Positions 29,117-37,455 of a DNA stretch of 64,000 nt are shown one piece after another. The number at the start of each line of letters is the position of its first letter. Position 1 is the stretch's first letter. Source of the DNA: Paraglaciecola sp. MB-3u-78 (GTDB taxonomy: Bacteria; Pseudomonadota; Gammaproteobacteria; Enterobacterales; Alteromonadaceae); the NCBI RefSeq assembly GCF_002835935.1, contig NZ_PJCF01000086.1, forward strand, positions 62,001-126,000, written 5' to 3'. The position numbers and the translations under genes are program-made. The notes under the pieces are model-generated. The model ran no database searches. It worked only from the letters and a program-made list of their open reading frames with translations, and was not told the DNA's origin.

Positions 29117-30747
29117 CTGTTTTAGCTACAAAAAAAGGCGCGCGTATTTCACTGGTAAAAGTATTCAGCGGCGGCTTAGTGGGAATATTGTGTATTTTTA
29201 TCCTACTCAGTTATTTTACCTTTACGCGTTTACTTAGTTTTGAATCAACACTGACACATATATCTGACAAATCTTTACCTAACCTCATACTGATAAGTCA
29301 ACTCTATAGTCAAGCAGCCACACTATTAGAATCTACAGCGATTTTGTCTAAATCTTCATCAAATGCGTCAAATCGTTTAGCGGAAAAGCAACTCCAAACC
29401 AACCTTATTAATGTTCGTCAGGCGGCAGAAAAAATCTTCAAAAATGAGTTTTTAGATACCCAACTAGACACCATCGCTATGGAATTAGATGAACTATCTG
29501 CTTTGATAGAAAATCGTTTGCAGACTCTAAATAATATCGAATTTTTAAGAACACAAATGTATGAGCTTAACACTCATGCCCTTGATCTTGAAAATCAACT
29601 TTCACCAGCCTGGGCGTTGGGGGTTTCGCAAGTATTAGTCAATGTGAGCAGAGCATTGAATGAGAAAAAGCTACAAAGGGTGAGGTTCTTATTTATTCTA
29701 TTAAAGAAGCAACTTAACGAACTAAGTGTTCTTTTTGCCAAAGGACAAAATAATGCTGAAAAGCGTCAATTAACAAATCAATTCAAAACATTACTTTTTA
29801 GTGAAAATGGCATGGAAGCATCAAAAATACAATATTTGCGTTTAAACGGAAGAGCCATAGGTAGAGAAAATTTCGTACATAACTTAATTTTAGATTATGT
29901 GGCACAACTTGGTTTTGTGACCAATGAAACAGAACAAAACATCACCCTACAAGTCGCCTCTTCTGTTATCAAAATGAAACAACAGACCCAACTCATCAGG
30001 TCTATCTTGATAGGTGGCGTTATTGTTCTGTTATTTATAGTCGTCTTGTTTCAACAAAGGGTCCTTAAGAGGATCCGTCTTTTCAATCACATAGTGCGCC
30101 GCGAAACCCAAGGGTTTGAGAATCAAACAGTACTTGATGGGAATGATGAAATTACTGATTTAGCTGAAGCCTTTAATGAATTCACTCAAACAATTGAAAT
30201 ACAAAAGCAAAAGCTTGAACAACTTTCGATGTCAGATGGACTAACCGGTATTGCTAATCGCAGAGCTTTAGATATTCGTTTAAAACATGATATTAAATTA
30301 TCCGTTAGGCAAAAATCTGGTGTCGCCTTATTGCTCATGGATTTAGATTGTTTCAAACTGTATAACGATAATTATGGTCATATAGCCGGAGACCAATGTT
30401 TAAAGGATGTATCTAAGCTTATTGGTGATTCACTGCATCGAGATAGCGACTTCGTTGCCCGATATGGAGGTGAGGAATTTGTTTGTGTGCTGCCAAATAC
30501 TGATGCAAAAGGAGCACAAGAGATAGCGATACATATCATTGAAAAATTGAAAAATATGGCGCTGCCACATAAATACAGCAATGTGGCAGACTACGTGACT
30601 ATGAGCATTGGCATTGCGACGTCACAACCTAATAGTATATTGACACCAGAAGCGATCATTAGACAAGCCGACTCTGCCTTGTATGCTGCTAAAGAAACAG
30701 GCAAAAACGCATATAGCCTATATTCCCCGGCTATCAATTCGAAGTAA
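29113..30747 (+). CDS. Membrane diguanylate cyclase (GGEEF) with periplasmic helical sensor
   Basis: 544 residues. A transmembrane helix (about 17-38) is followed by a long helical periplasmic region (about 40-290), a second transmembrane helix (LIGGVIVLLFIVVLF, near 300-318), a HAMP-like linker and a GGDEF domain (from about 375: LSMSDGLTGIANRRALDIRL). The active site is RYGGEEF, so it should make cyclic-di-GMP from GTP. The product-inhibition site RxxD (RDSD) is present five residues before it. It is translationally coupled to the periplasmic nucleotidase-like protein, which may be its sensory partner (inference). The 3' end overlaps the convergent DUF3016 gene by 14 bases. Confidence 0.92.
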   Translation: MTVLATKKGARISLVKVFSGGLVGILCIFILLSYFTFTRLLSFESTLTHISDKSLPNLILISQLYSQAATLLESTAILSKSSSNASNRLAEKQLQTNLINVRQAAEKIFKNEFLDTQLDTIAMELDELSALIENRLQTLNNIEFLRTQMYELNTHALDLENQLSPAWALGVSQVLVNVSRALNEKKLQRVRFLFILLKKQLNELSVLFAKGQNNAEKRQLTNQFKTLLFSENGMEASKIQYLRLNGRAIGRENFVHNLILDYVAQLGFVTNETEQNITLQVASSVIKMKQQTQLIRSILIGGVIVLLFIVVLFQQRVLKRIRLFNHIVRRETQGFENQTVLDGNDEITDLAEAFNEFTQTIEIQKQKLEQLSMSDGLTGIANRRALDIRLKHDIKLSVRQKSGVALLLMDLDCFKLYNDNYGHIAGDQCLKDVSKLIGDSLHRDSDFVARYGGEEFVCVLPNTDAKGAQEIAIHIIEKLKNMALPHKYSNVADYVTMSIGIATSQPNSILTPEAIIRQADSALYAAKETGKNAYSLYSPAINSK

Positions 30748-31291
30748 CGAGCTCTTTATTGGCAATTTTTTGATCTATATACGCGCCGAATTCTTGTTTA
30801 AACCAATGTTGTAACATGTTTTTTTCGAAACGCAAGGACTCACTTTTGAAAAAGTGACTGCTGCGATCTAGAAATGACATATCTTTGAGTTTCACTGCTG
30901 CCTGTTGCACGACTTCGCCAGACTCATCCAATAACTGATAGCTAAAATCGATCCTTGGTATATCAATATTCTTAACGATCCGTACATCGGATCCACCGTT
31001 ACCCAAACCAACAAAGGAGGCAGGCCAGACTTGTCCAGCCAGATCAAGATCACTGACTTTCATTAGTAATTTTTGATTATTAGGTAACGTCAATGCCAAC
31101 TCATTCATATATTCGTTAATCTGTTCAAAGGTCGATTCTCTGAATCTTTTACGGGACTCATTGCTAGGCCTAACATCACGGTATTTTTCTGGTTTGTCCC
31201 ATTCAATTTCAACTTCTGCTTGGGCCAACACTTGACTAGTTAAACCTAATGTCATTGCAGAAATAATCAATCCATTTAATATTTTCATCAT
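30734..31291 (-). CDS. DUF3016-type secreted protein
   Basis: 185 residues with a signal peptide (MMKILNGLIISAMTLGLTSQ, cleavage near VLAQA). The mature part matches what I recall of DUF3016: WDKPEKYRDVRPSNESRKRF near the start and FVGLGNGGSDVRIVKNIDIP in the middle. Function is unknown; predicted periplasmic. Its 3' end overlaps the convergent diguanylate cyclase gene by 14 bases, so the two transcripts form complementary ends. Confidence 0.85.
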   Translation of the reverse strand: MMKILNGLIISAMTLGLTSQVLAQAEVEIEWDKPEKYRDVRPSNESRKRFRESTFEQINEYMNELALTLPNNQKLLMKVSDLDLAGQVWPASFVGLGNGGSDVRIVKNIDIPRIDFSYQLLDESGEVVQQAAVKLKDMSFLDRSSHFFKSESLRFEKNMLQHWFKQEFGAYIDQKIANKELVTSN

Positions 31292-31493
31292 AAATCCCCT
31301 ACGTTAAGGTAGTTGTCAGTATTGCTCTTATACCTGAATATATACTGAATCTAATTCAAATAAGTTGCAATAGGGTCTATTTATCTTTCATTTATAGATC
31401 CTAGGCCAAAACAAAAAAGCCGGATTATACCGACCAAAGATGACAACTCGTATCGAGCCGTAAAAAACAAAGTCAGCCAACATTTAACACTGA

Positions 31494-33509
31494 TTAAAAA
31501 GGCCCGAATACTGCCGCATCTTCTGCCCAAGTGGTATGCCACACTTGATTGCCGTGAATATAGTAGACGTTATCACCATGGATAATACTTCTGTCCTGCC
31601 AACCACTAGCATAAGGCTGTTCATTCACGTCAGGACGCACTTCACTCCGTTGAATCAACTCAGGGTTGTTAGATGTGGTATCGACTTCAAGCAACATTAA
31701 ACTATTGGATGCAGCCCAAAAACCGGTCTGCTCATCGGAAGATATATTCCAACTCTCAACAGGTAAAGCGAACTGGTAACTGCCATTATTATTTAGCACA
31801 GAAAGTGCGCGATAATCATATTCAACCGGGGTATAACTGCTGGGTTTAACAATACTGTTAACTTCAACAGGGTGAGCTGGATCGGATACATCAAATAAAC
31901 TAATTTTCATACCCTCTTGAGTCACAGGCTCAGCGGTTACCTCTCCATTTTCAGAGATATTGTTAACATTAACCTGCTGACCTACTCCAAGTAGATATCC
32001 GTTATTTAAAGGATGCAAATAGCTAGAAAACCCAGGAATTTCTAATGCGCCTAACACCTTAGGGTCATTAGGATTTGCTAAATCAAGAACATAAAGCGGG
32101 TCTATTCTTTCGAAGGTGACTATATAACCTCGGTCTCCAAAAAATCGAACGGCAAAAATATCTTCACCGGGCTTTCCTATTGGCTCTGGGAATGTGTCAT
32201 TGGGTAACGAAGCCAAAATAGTCAACTCACTGCCTTGCTGACCTAAGATTGAAAGTTTATGTGATGGCCCACCTGTAATGTAATCACTGGTCACTATTCG
32301 TAAATTATCATCTTGCTCACTTAAACGCAGATTAGGCGCGCCTCGCCAACCAATAATGCCATCTACCTTACCTGTTGCCTGATAGGTCAAATCTGTGTCC
32401 AACGCCACTTTATGCAAAACAGTGTGATTATCCACAGATGAACTTAGATACAAGTTTGCCTCAGACATATACACCATGTTTGCCACCGAACTGATGCAAC
32501 TCGACTGAATATCATTGGGATCCGTTAAGTTAATTCTGCTTACTGTTAAAAGATGGGCATACCCATCTTTATCAGTAGCTTGAGCTGGGATCACGCAGTC
32601 TTCAGTTGAATTTAAAGGAGTGCCTTGATCGCCATTTAGATAGATTTTTGGCATGAGTTGCGAGTCTGGCGTATTCAAAATAGTCAAATAGTTGGCCAGT
32701 AACTCTTGTTCTGTGCTGGCATTTGGGTTCAGCCCCTCAAGATAGGCGGTATAGCTGGTTACTAGATATAGATCATCGCCTATTCGCCGACTCGACACCA
32801 TTGCACCATCAATCTTGATATTGCTCACTGAAGAAGGATGACTCGGTACAAAGGTGTCGTAAATATCTAAGCTTAATTTACGTTCATTTGGCGCCCAAGG
32901 TTCAGAGGCAAAGGAAAGAGTATCAATGCTGTAATATTGAGTGTTTGTACTTAACACCGCTAACCTATCATTATGCTGATACATGCCTTCTATATTCGAA
33001 TTCTTATCCACCAGAGGCAATTCACTTACTGCATTTAACGAAAAATCATTTTGCCTCTCTAACACTCTGACCTTTGACTGATAAGTGCCTCCTTCACCCC
33101 ATTGCGGATAAGCCGCCAGATATAATACATTTCCATCGTATTCTATACGGTCTGCTTCATCGACCCCTGATTCTTGAGTATTAGTGGTAGAGAAATTGTT
33201 GTTTGCACTATCTTGGCTCACTGCGGGTTCGGCCACCCCTTCTTTAAAGTTATTGGCATATTCAAATGCAGCTGAATAAATACCATTTTTAATAAAACGG
33301 CTAACGGACTGTTGACCCGCTTTAACCAAAGGTCCATCAAATGAAGTAGCCGAATTAAGCTGCGGTGGCTCAGTGGGTATTTCAATTATAGGCTCGTCAA
33401 TAACGGGGGCTGCCTCATCGGAACAAGCTGCTAATACAAAAACAAGCATCAGGATGATAACCACACAAAGCAGATCACCAACATTAGTTTTTTGGGGTTT
33501 TAGCAGCAT
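31494..33509 (-). CDS. Beta-propeller lipoprotein (secreted C-terminal beta-propeller family)
   Basis: About 671 residues. An N-terminal lipoprotein signal ends in the lipobox LAAC (LVFVLAACSDEAAP). The body is the secreted beta-propeller type found in bacteria and archaea: ESGVDEADRIEYDGNVLYLA, then TSDYITGGPSHKLSILG and VLDLANPNDPKVLGALEIPG. Function is unknown; probably membrane-anchored outside the cytoplasm. The frame opens at a TTG (33515), but the ATG at 33509 with GAGAGG 9 bases upstream is preferred. The 201-base gap downstream holds no clear terminator. Confidence 0.88.
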   Translation of the reverse strand: MLLKPQKTNVGDLLCVVIILMLVFVLAACSDEAAPVIDEPIIEIPTEPPQLNSATSFDGPLVKAGQQSVSRFIKNGIYSAAFEYANNFKEGVAEPAVSQDSANNNFSTTNTQESGVDEADRIEYDGNVLYLAAYPQWGEGGTYQSKVRVLERQNDFSLNAVSELPLVDKNSNIEGMYQHNDRLAVLSTNTQYYSIDTLSFASEPWAPNERKLSLDIYDTFVPSHPSSVSNIKIDGAMVSSRRIGDDLYLVTSYTAYLEGLNPNASTEQELLANYLTILNTPDSQLMPKIYLNGDQGTPLNSTEDCVIPAQATDKDGYAHLLTVSRINLTDPNDIQSSCISSVANMVYMSEANLYLSSSVDNHTVLHKVALDTDLTYQATGKVDGIIGWRGAPNLRLSEQDDNLRIVTSDYITGGPSHKLSILGQQGSELTILASLPNDTFPEPIGKPGEDIFAVRFFGDRGYIVTFERIDPLYVLDLANPNDPKVLGALEIPGFSSYLHPLNNGYLLGVGQQVNVNNISENGEVTAEPVTQEGMKISLFDVSDPAHPVEVNSIVKPSSYTPVEYDYRALSVLNNNGSYQFALPVESWNISSDEQTGFWAASNSLMLLEVDTTSNNPELIQRSEVRPDVNEQPYASGWQDRSIIHGDNVYYIHGNQVWHTTWAEDAAVFGPF

Positions 33510-33661
33510 AGTCAAATACCTCTCTGTATAAATGATATAAAAATATAAATAAGTATAGCTAATGTGATGTATTTTTTATGTTCGAATTTGATACTAATTG
33601 TGAATATTTGTAACCCAGTAACAAGCACCGCAAAAACTCTGCTAGGCTACGCATATCATCA

Positions 33662-34020
33662 ATGCCAAGGTTTTTATTTTTGTACATTGTGTTATTTCGT
33701 TTATTGGTTTTATTTTGTTTGTTTTTCCCCAGCACAATACTAGCTTGCTCGGGAGATGAAACATGCATCGAGAAAAGCAGTTGGCACCTTGGAATAGCAT
33801 TGGGAATAGGCGTTAAAACCAATCCACTGGTGGATGGGGACAATATCCCTTTGGTTATTATGCCAGACGTAGCTTGGTACGCAGAACAAGCCTACTTTGA
33901 TAATGGCGAGCTGGGGTACCAATGGTTAAACCAACCCAAAATTGCATTTTAAACCTTTATACAACCTGACCGAGAACGTGCATTTTTTTAGTTTTTTGCA
34001 TCCTGCCAACATCCTTATAG
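33662..34020 (+). pseudogene. mipA/ompV-like gene remnant
   Basis: The first 96 codons encode a signal peptide and the start of a MipA/OmpV-type outer-membrane barrel (WHLGIALGIGVKTNPLVDGD, then AYFDNGELGYQWL). The reading frame hits TAA at 33950-33952. It continues in frame as PDRERAFF before a second stop, and then in another frame, after the T7 run near 33983, as SFLHPANILIG. That reads like further MipA sequence, so one nonsense change and one frameshift are inferred. About 250 residues would be normal; the middle and end are lost. The remnant joins directly to the tail of a response-regulator gene. Confidence 0.75.
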
Positions 34021-34078
34021 GATAAAAACCATTTGGGGCAAGGGGTTCTTTTTTGTCGCAGACGCCTGGGACGATTAA
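34007..34078 (+). pseudogene. Last codons of an OmpR-type response regulator
   Basis: The frame RIKTIWGKGFFFVADAWDD followed by TAA is the C-terminal wing of an OmpR/RstA-family DNA-binding domain (family pattern R-x-K-T-V-W-G-K-G-Y-x-F). Everything upstream, receiver and most of the wHTH, is missing, apparently removed by a deletion that fused this tail to the mipA remnant. It lies 6 bases before the kinase remnant, as expected for a former regulator-kinase operon. Confidence 0.75.
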
Positions 34079-34084
34079 CTTTTT

Positions 34085-34821
34085 ATGGCTCGCCTATTCA
34101 TCAGTATGTATCTATTTATTGCCTTATCTTTGGTGGGTTTGAGCGCAGGCCTTGAACGCATATTTTTCACTGAGTCAGACATATCTAATACGCAACTGTT
34201 AGGGCCTGTATTTGAGGAAGCCAAACAACAAAATGTCGATATGCCAAAGTTTATTCAAAGCTTAGGCGGCACGCATACATTACGAGATTTAGGTGATATT
34301 GCTTGGTCAGATAGTGATTTAAATAAATTAAACAATGGGCGAGCAATCGTGCTCAGCGACTCAAGTGTTACAGAGCAAATTTATATTCTTGATAGTACAA
34401 CCCAGTTGCTAGAAATATCATTGCCGATTAACAGACCTGACTCTGGGAGATTTTTGTTATACTGCGTCATATTTTTTTGTTATTAGGTGGCGTTATCGCA
34501 TTTTGGATTTGGCCATTATGCCGTGACTTATCACACCTTGAAAAAACGGTTTCAAACGTCAAGCCCGATGGCAGTATGGTTCAAAATAATATTCAGATAT
34601 GTATAGAAGACGACGGTGTACGCATTCCTCATGCGAAGGGTGAAAAAAATTTTTCACCCTTTTGTCGTCTTGATGAATCTCGAGATAGACAAAAAGGTGG
34701 AGCCGGTCTTGGTTTAGCTATTGTAAAAAGAATTGTCGATTGGCATCAAGGAGATTATTTTGTAACCGATGGGGAGCTGGGGGGAGCTAAATTCATCATC
34801 ACCTTGCCCAATTCTTTTTAG
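34085..34821 (+). pseudogene. RstB-like histidine kinase remnant (frameshift plus internal deletion)
   Basis: The first frame (34085-34486) encodes MARLFISMYLFIALSLVGLS, a transmembrane start, then a periplasmic sensor. A one-base shift near 34441-34450 moves the continuation to another frame, which reads ILRHIFLLLGGVIAFWIWPL (second transmembrane helix) and HLEKTVSNVKPDGSM. This joins abruptly to the end of an ATPase domain (IEDDGVRIP, GGAGLGLAIVKRIVDWHQGD). The dimerisation domain with its His and the N-box, roughly 150-180 residues, are missing. The G1 box also has an Arg where Gly is usual. Non-functional. Confidence 0.88.
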
Positions 34822-35183
34822 CTAAATTTGTTAAGCATACCTTTGCGGTTGATTTCACCACAGACGTGACGCAAATTGCTCCCATAAATGTAAGGGTTTT
34901 TATCTCCAGCATGGCAATAATGTTGATTAAAATTCTTAAGTTCAGTTTTTGTGCTAGTGATTTTATATAAGTATTCTGTTTGCGGCTCGGTTAAATCTTG
35001 AACATGGGCCGTAATTTCATTTCTAAACTTGGCTAATTTTTGATTATCGATGGTCATAGATATGCCATGTATCCACTGTGAAGTGGTCGTTTGCATGTCC
35101 GACAACCAAAATTGCACAAACGCACTGCGTAAAATCATTATCAAAGCCAAAATTTCAAACGTAACTACAACAAAACGTAACAT
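34818..35183 (-). CDS. Small membrane-anchored protein of unknown function
   Basis: About 121 residues, not recognised. An N-terminal hydrophobic helix (MLRFVVVTFEILALIMILRS) anchors a mostly polar extracytoplasmic part containing WIHGISMTIDNQKLAKFRNE and a Cys pair (HYCHAGDK ... RHVCGEI). The frame is open further upstream to a GTG at 35225, but the ATG at 35183 puts the membrane helix at the very start and has GAGA 8 bases upstream. Its stop overlaps that of the convergent kinase remnant. It looks intact despite lying in a decayed region. Confidence 0.6.
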   Translation of the reverse strand: MLRFVVVTFEILALIMILRSAFVQFWLSDMQTTTSQWIHGISMTIDNQKLAKFRNEITAHVQDLTEPQTEYLYKITSTKTELKNFNQHYCHAGDKNPYIYGSNLRHVCGEINRKGMLNKFS

Positions 35184-35307
35184 ATAGTATGTCTCAAAGA
35201 CCATTAACTCATTATAAGAATCCACATGTTACGTGATACTGGCACAGTAAAACATACTCAATAGTTATGCCTTTTAATAACAACGAATAACAATCCCTGA
35301 GTTAAAG

Positions 35308-35540
35308 TAACCTAAACTCTGGTTAAGACGTGCCGCCTCCCTTAAGTTAATTGCAGTAATAACAGTATGTTAGATAGTATTAGTTGCATTGCAAAGACAT
35401 TGAACACATCCAGTGCTGCTATTATTGCGTATATCGAGGCGAATCTGTGAAGCAATAGCGCCCTATTGTAAGCAAGTTCAACAAAGATAGGCGCAATAAT
35501 AGTTGTGCTGGACGGTATGGCTTATCCAGAGTTCAGGTTA
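35308..35540. mobile_element. MITE-like element with 26-bp inverted ends flanked by TA
   Basis: 35310-35335 and 35513-35538 are inverted repeats matching at 21 of 26 positions (outer ends ACCTAAACTCTGG and CCAGAGTTCAGGT), each flanked by TA. Inside, 35409-35429 and 35492-35512 form a second inverted pair (17 of 21), the right arm abutting the terminal repeat, and CAATAG/CTATTG form a small central hairpin. There is no coding capacity in 229 bases. TA flanks and inverted ends fit a Tc1/IS630-type non-autonomous element; that family call is inference. The rest of the 35226-35572 gap shows nothing else. Confidence 0.6.
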
Positions 35541-35572
35541 AGTATAAAAAGACTGATTGGGATCAGTATATT

Positions 35573-36943
35573 CCAATTAACAAATGAGTCTTAAGTAAGT
35601 AAATTTTTAGGCTCGTTTATTCTGTTCAAAGATCTGGTTAAATAATTCATTACGTTCTTTTTGAAGTAATTCAGCACAAGCATTATCTGTCATTTCCATA
35701 GCTTGCTCATCTAGTATTTCAAAATGAAAGTCTGCTTTCAAATATGTTTTGGCATTGGGTAAAGATTTTAGTTTTTCATAGGGCGTCATCATACTTTTGT
35801 AAGGGTAAGTTTTACGTTGTTTCCCTTTATCATCAGTGGTGACTTCAGGAAAGAAACAAGGTCTATGATAATTGATATACGGGTAAAGATATTTTAAATT
35901 AAACGTATTGATTAACGGTGCCCATTTCTGTGGAATATGTGTGTAACCAAACTGTTTTCTTACAATTGATGCATTTTTACTTTCTGCTAAGGCATTATCG
36001 TTTGAGTGTCTTGAGCGTGATTTAGTGAGCTCTATTTCAAGTTTGGTGAGTAATTTACACACGTGTTTGTTGATGTATTCAGAGCCATTATCTGAATGAA
36101 ACCCTTTGATAATAAAAGGAAATGCGGCCATCATTTGCGTTAGTACTGGAATGAGGTAACGCTCACTAATACGTTCAACTGAGCAAACAACCTCAAACTG
36201 TGTCACCTCATCAACTGCATTAATATGATACACGCCTTTTTGTTTATCTAGGTCTCCTTGGTGCACGGTATCAATACGAATATAGCCAGGCTCGCCGTTG
36301 GGTTGAGGTTTACGCCGTTCGCCAATAGGCACTTGTCTTGATTGTGTTTTTGTGAAGTGTCTGCGTTGTTTTTGGTAGCCTTGAGAGTGCCTCAAGTTAT
36401 ATAAATGTGAAACAGAGATAGTGGCAAGCATTTGGTATTCTGATTGCTCAAACGTATTGTAGGCACGCTCCAACAGCTTTTTAGTGGCATGACCACAGAT
36501 ATCATCATGCCTTGCGTCCATTTCAGCCAGTAGCTTAATATCCTTTGTACTGTAAATGGTTGAAAAGCCGTTAGTTCGGCAAGGTTGCCAGTTAATTCTG
36601 CCGACGTCCTTGTATTGTTTTATCAATCGAGTGAGTTGCTGCCGCGAGTAGCCTGTCACCTTTTTAAGGTATTGATTGACGATCCCTTTGTCGGTTTTTT
36701 TTAACGTGATATAGCGAAATTTTATCAATGTTTTTTGAATGAATTGATATCGCTGATTTTTATCACCTAAAACGGTAAAGGCGACGGCTTGGTTACCTTG
36801 AATAAAGCGTTCAAGCTCTTCAATAGTGGTGAGGTTTTCTATATTCATGATCGCTTGCATCTTATGATCATGAACAGAATTTAAGTCTTTAGACGCATTT
36901 CATTTTGGAAACACGCAATTAGTTAAGACTCATTTCATATTGG
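35573..36943 (-). mobile_element. Insertion sequence with integrase-type transposase, about 1.37 kb
   Basis: The ends carry imperfect inverted repeats: 35573-35594 (CCAATTAACAAATGAGTCTTAA) pairs with 36923-36943 (TTAAGACTCATTTCATATTGG) apart from a short indel; the core AAATGAGTCTTAA is perfect. A subterminal direct copy of the right end lies at 36890-36908 (16 of 19). One transposase gene fills the element. No target duplication was found, so exact ends are uncertain. The right end cuts into a secreted hydrolase gene whose 5' part is missing. Confidence 0.75.
35607..36860 (-). CDS. Integrase-core DDE transposase (IS481/ISNCY-like)
   Basis: 417 residues. The N-terminal half has helix-turn-helix segments (YLKKVTGYSRQQLTRLIKQY, then YQMLATISVSHLYNLRHS). 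The rve-type catalytic core has Asp in RIDTVHQGDLDKQ, Asp in FHSDNGSEYIN, and Glu in HSNDNALAESKNASIVRKQF. The C-terminal region (YINYHRPCFFPEV, then TPYEKLKSLPNA) is typical of this group. The frame is intact, so it may be active. The exact IS family cannot be settled by eye. ATG at 36860; a second in-frame ATG four codons in is an alternative. Confidence 0.88.
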   Translation of the reverse strand: MQAIMNIENLTTIEELERFIQGNQAVAFTVLGDKNQRYQFIQKTLIKFRYITLKKTDKGIVNQYLKKVTGYSRQQLTRLIKQYKDVGRINWQPCRTNGFSTIYSTKDIKLLAEMDARHDDICGHATKKLLERAYNTFEQSEYQMLATISVSHLYNLRHSQGYQKQRRHFTKTQSRQVPIGERRKPQPNGEPGYIRIDTVHQGDLDKQKGVYHINAVDEVTQFEVVCSVERISERYLIPVLTQMMAAFPFIIKGFHSDNGSEYINKHVCKLLTKLEIELTKSRSRHSNDNALAESKNASIVRKQFGYTHIPQKWAPLINTFNLKYLYPYINYHRPCFFPEVTTDDKGKQRKTYPYKSMMTPYEKLKSLPNAKTYLKADFHFEILDEQAMEMTDNACAELLQKERNELFNQIFEQNKRA

Positions 36944-37249
36944 ACAAGGCTACGGGTAGTCTATAGTGTTAATTTGTCCTATACTAGGTTAGAAGGTTTT
37001 ACTAATACAACGGGTCAATGCAGGTCGGTTACTTTCGTTATTATTGAAAATGAATGCAATAATCCAGAGACTTTTGTTTTTTGGGACCAGATTCACCCAA
37101 CTACTGCTGCTCATGCCGTTTTAGGTAAAGAGGCATTTCGCTTAGTTTCCTCTGATAGTGTATTGGCCAAAGAAGTGACAGCGCCCGCCGTGTTTATGCT
37201 GTTTTCCTTGAGTTTAATAGGTCTAGCTTTTACTAGAAAATCCAAATAA
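36944..37249 (+). pseudogene. C-terminal stump of a PEP-CTERM SGNH/GDSL hydrolase
   Basis: The open frame emerging from the insertion-sequence end encodes EGFTNTTGQC, then TFVFWDQIHPTTAAHAVLG, where D-x-x-H is the block V catalytic pair of SGNH hydrolases. It ends in a sorting-type tail VTAPAVFMLFSLSLIGLAF followed by TRKSK. The N-terminal half, with the nucleophile Ser, oxyanion blocks and signal peptide, is absent and was probably lost with the insertion. The tail resembles the PEP-CTERM signal of the protein at 49975-50637. Not expected to be functional. Confidence 0.8.
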
Positions 37250-37455
37250 GACTGCTTTAAGGAACATGCTTTAGTGAGCATTGTTGATTAGATAAATTGA
37301 CAATGTTCACCGCGGTAACCTGATTATCATCCTCATGCAGTGTGAATAAATACGATAGTAATTAAAAAATCTCCAGCTGTGACGTTTTGACAACTTGATT
37401 CTATCCTTGTTGCATAGAAAGGGCGTAGCGTTTATTATTTAATATATTATAATAA

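Noticed and set aside
33559-33843. 94-codon minus-strand frame opposite the mipA remnant
   Set aside because: Antisense to a recognisable MipA signal peptide and barrel start; composition is low-complexity.
33662-33952. A genuine short 96-residue secreted protein
   Set aside because: The sequence matches only the start of the much longer MipA/OmpV family and is followed by further family-like sequence in broken frames, so it is a remnant.
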